Both the position numbers and the translations under genes were made by a program. The notes under the pieces were generated by a model. That model was not told the origin of the DNA and made no database searches. It was given only the letters and a program-made list of their open reading frames with translations. Shown here piece after piece: positions 63,201-64,000 of a DNA stretch of 64,000 nucleotides. Positions within the stretch are counted from its first letter, which is position 1. Each line of letters opens with the position of its first letter. Where the stretch lies: positions 1,302,001 to 1,366,000 of the forward strand of contig OZ242299.1 of assembly GCA_965207995.1 (NCBI GenBank), written 5' to 3'. This DNA is from DAOUKH01 sp965207995 (GTDB taxonomy: Bacteria; Chloroflexota; Dehalococcoidia; SHYB01).

Positions 63201-64000
63201 GGAGCGAGACCGCGTCCAGGGACCGGTCGAAGGTAAGCTTAAGCGTCTTTTCGTTCACCGCCGCGCTGTCGAGCGTTGCGACGACGGGCGCCGGGCCGCT
63301 GGGGAACGTCCCGCCGTCCGGGTTGACCATCAGGAGACCCATCGCGCGGTTGTAGGCGTTCCAGCTCGCCTGGCGGCAGGACTCGCCGTTGGAGCCATAA
63401 GAGGTTGAGCGCTGCCACTGGCCGTTGACCCGCTCCTCACGATAGCAATCGCCTTGGGCGTCGCGCACTGCCCGGTGGTCCGGACGGCCGGGTATGGTGT
63501 AAGCCACAAACTCGACCGGCTGGTCCACCGGGGGCGCGGGGTTGGCCTCGCTATAGAGCCATACGATGGAGCCGCTCGATCCCTCACCAAAATTCCAGGC
63601 GGGCTTTGCCATGTCGCAAGGGATGGGGGAGATGATGGCTGCTCGGTCCCCTGATAGAGCATAGTTCCCCCAGGCCGAGCACACCACGAAGTTAGCCCTG
63701 CTGCCCTGGGCCAAGGTGAACGACGGCGCCTCGTTGTGGACCGTGTCCCGCAGCTTGTTGCCGCTGGACGGCTTGGTGTACTTCACCGTGAACTCGGCGA
63801 TGGGCTGCATCGGGCTGTCCAGGGTTACTTCCAAGGTCCTGCCGGAGATAGAGAGCGTGCCCGTGCCGGTGTGGGTATGCTCCCGCTCTACCTGGGCCCC
63901 GTCTATTGGGCGAGTTAACGTATACCTTGAGGTCATGACGAACGCGCTCGCCGGCGACGAGTTGTCGTCCAGTTCTTGGTCGAAGGTCACGATCAGCCGG
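60289..64000 (-). CDS. Giant surface protein with SwmB-type repeats (5' end outside window)
   Basis: At least 1237 residues are visible; the frame is open to the right edge of the window, so the N-terminus is missing. The first part holds several repeats of the SwmB/SWM type (core like ATVDGTTLTLTFDQSLDTTS then VAISGAKVTLTLASAV and VKVRYTRPS). Two non-repeat inserts with paired Cys (such as NGCRAAAGSSTLCN) come between repeats. The C-terminal third has three copies of another unit of about 125 residues (VTFNQLV..., GTPRIKIDMDPAEWGEKWA, HTVVEPN, LNGGTI), joined by an acidic Ser/Gly/Asp/Glu linker (about 60 residues). SwmB repeats are known from cell-surface motility or adhesion proteins. No membrane anchor is seen at the C-terminus. 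Confidence 0.85.
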   Translation of the reverse strand, partial: RLIVTFDQELDDNSSPASAFVMTSRYTLTRPIDGAQVEREHTHTGTGTLSISGRTLEVTLDSPMQPIAEFTVKYTKPSSGNKLRDTVHNEAPSFTLAQGSRANFVVCSAWGNYALSGDRAAIISPIPCDMAKPAWNFGEGSSGSIVWLYSEANPAPPVDQPVEFVAYTIPGRPDHRAVRDAQGDCYREERVNGQWQRSTSYGSNGESCRQASWNAYNRAMGLLMVNPDGGTFPSGPAPVVATLDSAAVNEKTLKLTFDRSLDAVSLPAPSAFTVTENGVRRSVAAGGVAVSGQTVTLTLTAAVDPGTKVTARYTKPTVNPLRTAANGIDVEGFTDQSVTNNTQINIWSATLTVSQGTLESVSGTPWTGCYTERATSCSSALTEDSFTAAGASYQVFGIIENQDSFTVVMNRAIPSAWTMHVDNRQYLVANAQHSENGGVHRHVWNSGGVWRAAGQQVSLRLTGPAPTLQSAAVEGTTLTMTFSENLDTASEPAPSAFTVTVNNAGRDVASDGVDISGSTVTLTLASQVSAVDTVKVGYTRPTAMPLKGVSSGIAVGTFTDRAVANNSPKVVFQSATVDGTTLTLTFDQSLDTTSEPAPGDFYVTVNDARRNVATENGVAISGAKVTLTLASAVAYGNTVKVRYTRPSTNPLQGGNGAPVLTFTDQGVTNDTAFWTATLTAGPSGQSGNGCRAAAGSSTLCNTALSDDDFTVGGTTYQVNILAAGVASDSLGFMELELDKEVPTTWTLYVGSNDGLAVSTATRSNGNKNARWHPVNWGIGNGDMLTVSLKAPPPTTTSTMSDSEDASGLTAQQQVQVPAVSVTGVYVVSDPGADKTYGIGDTIQVRVTFNQLVVDVDTSGGTPRIKIDMDPAEWGEKWASYASGSGTSALTFAHTVVEPNISTQGIAVLENTLELNGGTIRSDGEHAALSHTGQPHDANHKVDWQTESDTSSDEDGATGSSSGGDEDGGSGSDEEPSEPASVSKVKVSSSPQANSTYALGETISITLTFSEAVTVTGTPRLKIDMDPAEWGEKWASYASGSGTATLTFTHTVVEPNISTKGIAVLKNTLELNGGTIQASGVNADLTHTGLKHNAKHKVDWRPSTPTVTGVSITSDPGSDDTYGLGDVIRISVTFSEEVDVTGTPQLKIDMDPADWGEKVAAYESGSGTATLIFTHTVVEPNYSTQGIAVLLNPLTLNGGDIESSASDTDADLSHTGLAHNSEHKVDWQLSDEGGPGS

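Overview
The window is about 64 kb of high-GC, gene-dense bacterial DNA (translated genes overlap by 1-20 bases in many places). The content is what is known from Chloroflexota, especially Dehalococcoidia/SAR202-like lineages: LLM-class flavin/F420 oxidoreductases, CaiB/BaiF CoA-transferase, several SDRs, ACMSD-like amidohydrolase, a PurO-type IMP cyclohydrolase-like protein, FmdB-type small protein, SCO1664-family kinase-like protein, long eukaryote-like IleS and lipoproteins with eukaryote-like repeats. The lineage call is inference; there is no rRNA in the window.

Layout. 1-6.8 kb (mostly +): LLM oxidoreductase, an unassigned protein, CoA-transferase, IMP cyclohydrolase-like, a convergent carboxymuconolactone-decarboxylase-like protein, macrodomain, GNAT acetyltransferase and SCO1664-like protein. 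7-7.8 kb: a small accessory pair of unknown genes on the minus strand. 8-9.4 kb: fmdB-like, dtd, flavin reductase. 9.35-9.72 kb: palindromic repeats. 9.8-13 kb (-): gyrA behind a class I glutamine-amidotransferase-like hydrolase. 13.04-14.18 kb: a complete IS110-group insertion sequence, with a recognisable bridge RNA between its left end and the recombinase, sitting inside a REP-like palindrome. 14.4-18.1 kb (+): DUF58 plus a transglutaminase-like membrane protein. 18.1-26.5 kb (-): a four-gene ABC exporter operon (two giant FtsX-type permeases, two ATPases, one fused to an AbrB-like domain). 26.6-29.4 kb (+): DUF1015 protein, a ParE/RelE-type toxin-antitoxin pair, alpha/beta hydrolase. 29.4-34.1 kb: three SDRs divergent from an LLM oxidoreductase and an amidohydrolase. 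34.3-36.1 kb (-): a lipoprotein with 14 RCC1-like repeats. 36.3-38.8 kb (+): an orphan phage terminase pair behind a LexA-box-like site and a terminator. 38.8-39.3 kb: palindromic repeats. 39.3-42.1 kb (-): polA. 42.1-43.4 kb: accessory antitoxin/toxin-like genes including a Panacea-domain protein. 43.5-53.7 kb (-): mtnD-mtnW-mtnX-mtnB, then rpmH-rnpA-yidD-(PQQ-type lipoprotein)-yidC-jag-ileS. 53.85-54.03 kb: tRNA-Met and tRNA-Val. 54.1-57.3 kb (+): HicBA, a HigA-like orphan, a small gene with a retropepsin-like protein, amidase. 57.3-64 kb (-): a lipoprotein, an ANK-FN3-ANK lipoprotein, a secreted protein, and a very large SwmB-repeat surface protein cut by the window end.

How parts work together. 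The mtn genes form the lower half of methionine salvage (dehydratase, RuBisCO-like enolase, phosphatase, acireductone dioxygenase). rpmH to jag is the conserved membrane-protein-insertion/RNase P cluster. The LLM, SDR, CoA-transferase, amidase and amidohydrolase genes point to oxidation of diverse organic compounds. The most striking element is the IS110 element: all four predicted guide segments of its bridge RNA match its own ends and the palindromic repeat it occupies, and joining its ends would create a promoter (TTGACG-18-TATGGT) ahead of the RNA. Recurrent extended -10 boxes (TGCTACAAT, TATAAT, TACACT) lie before many genes.
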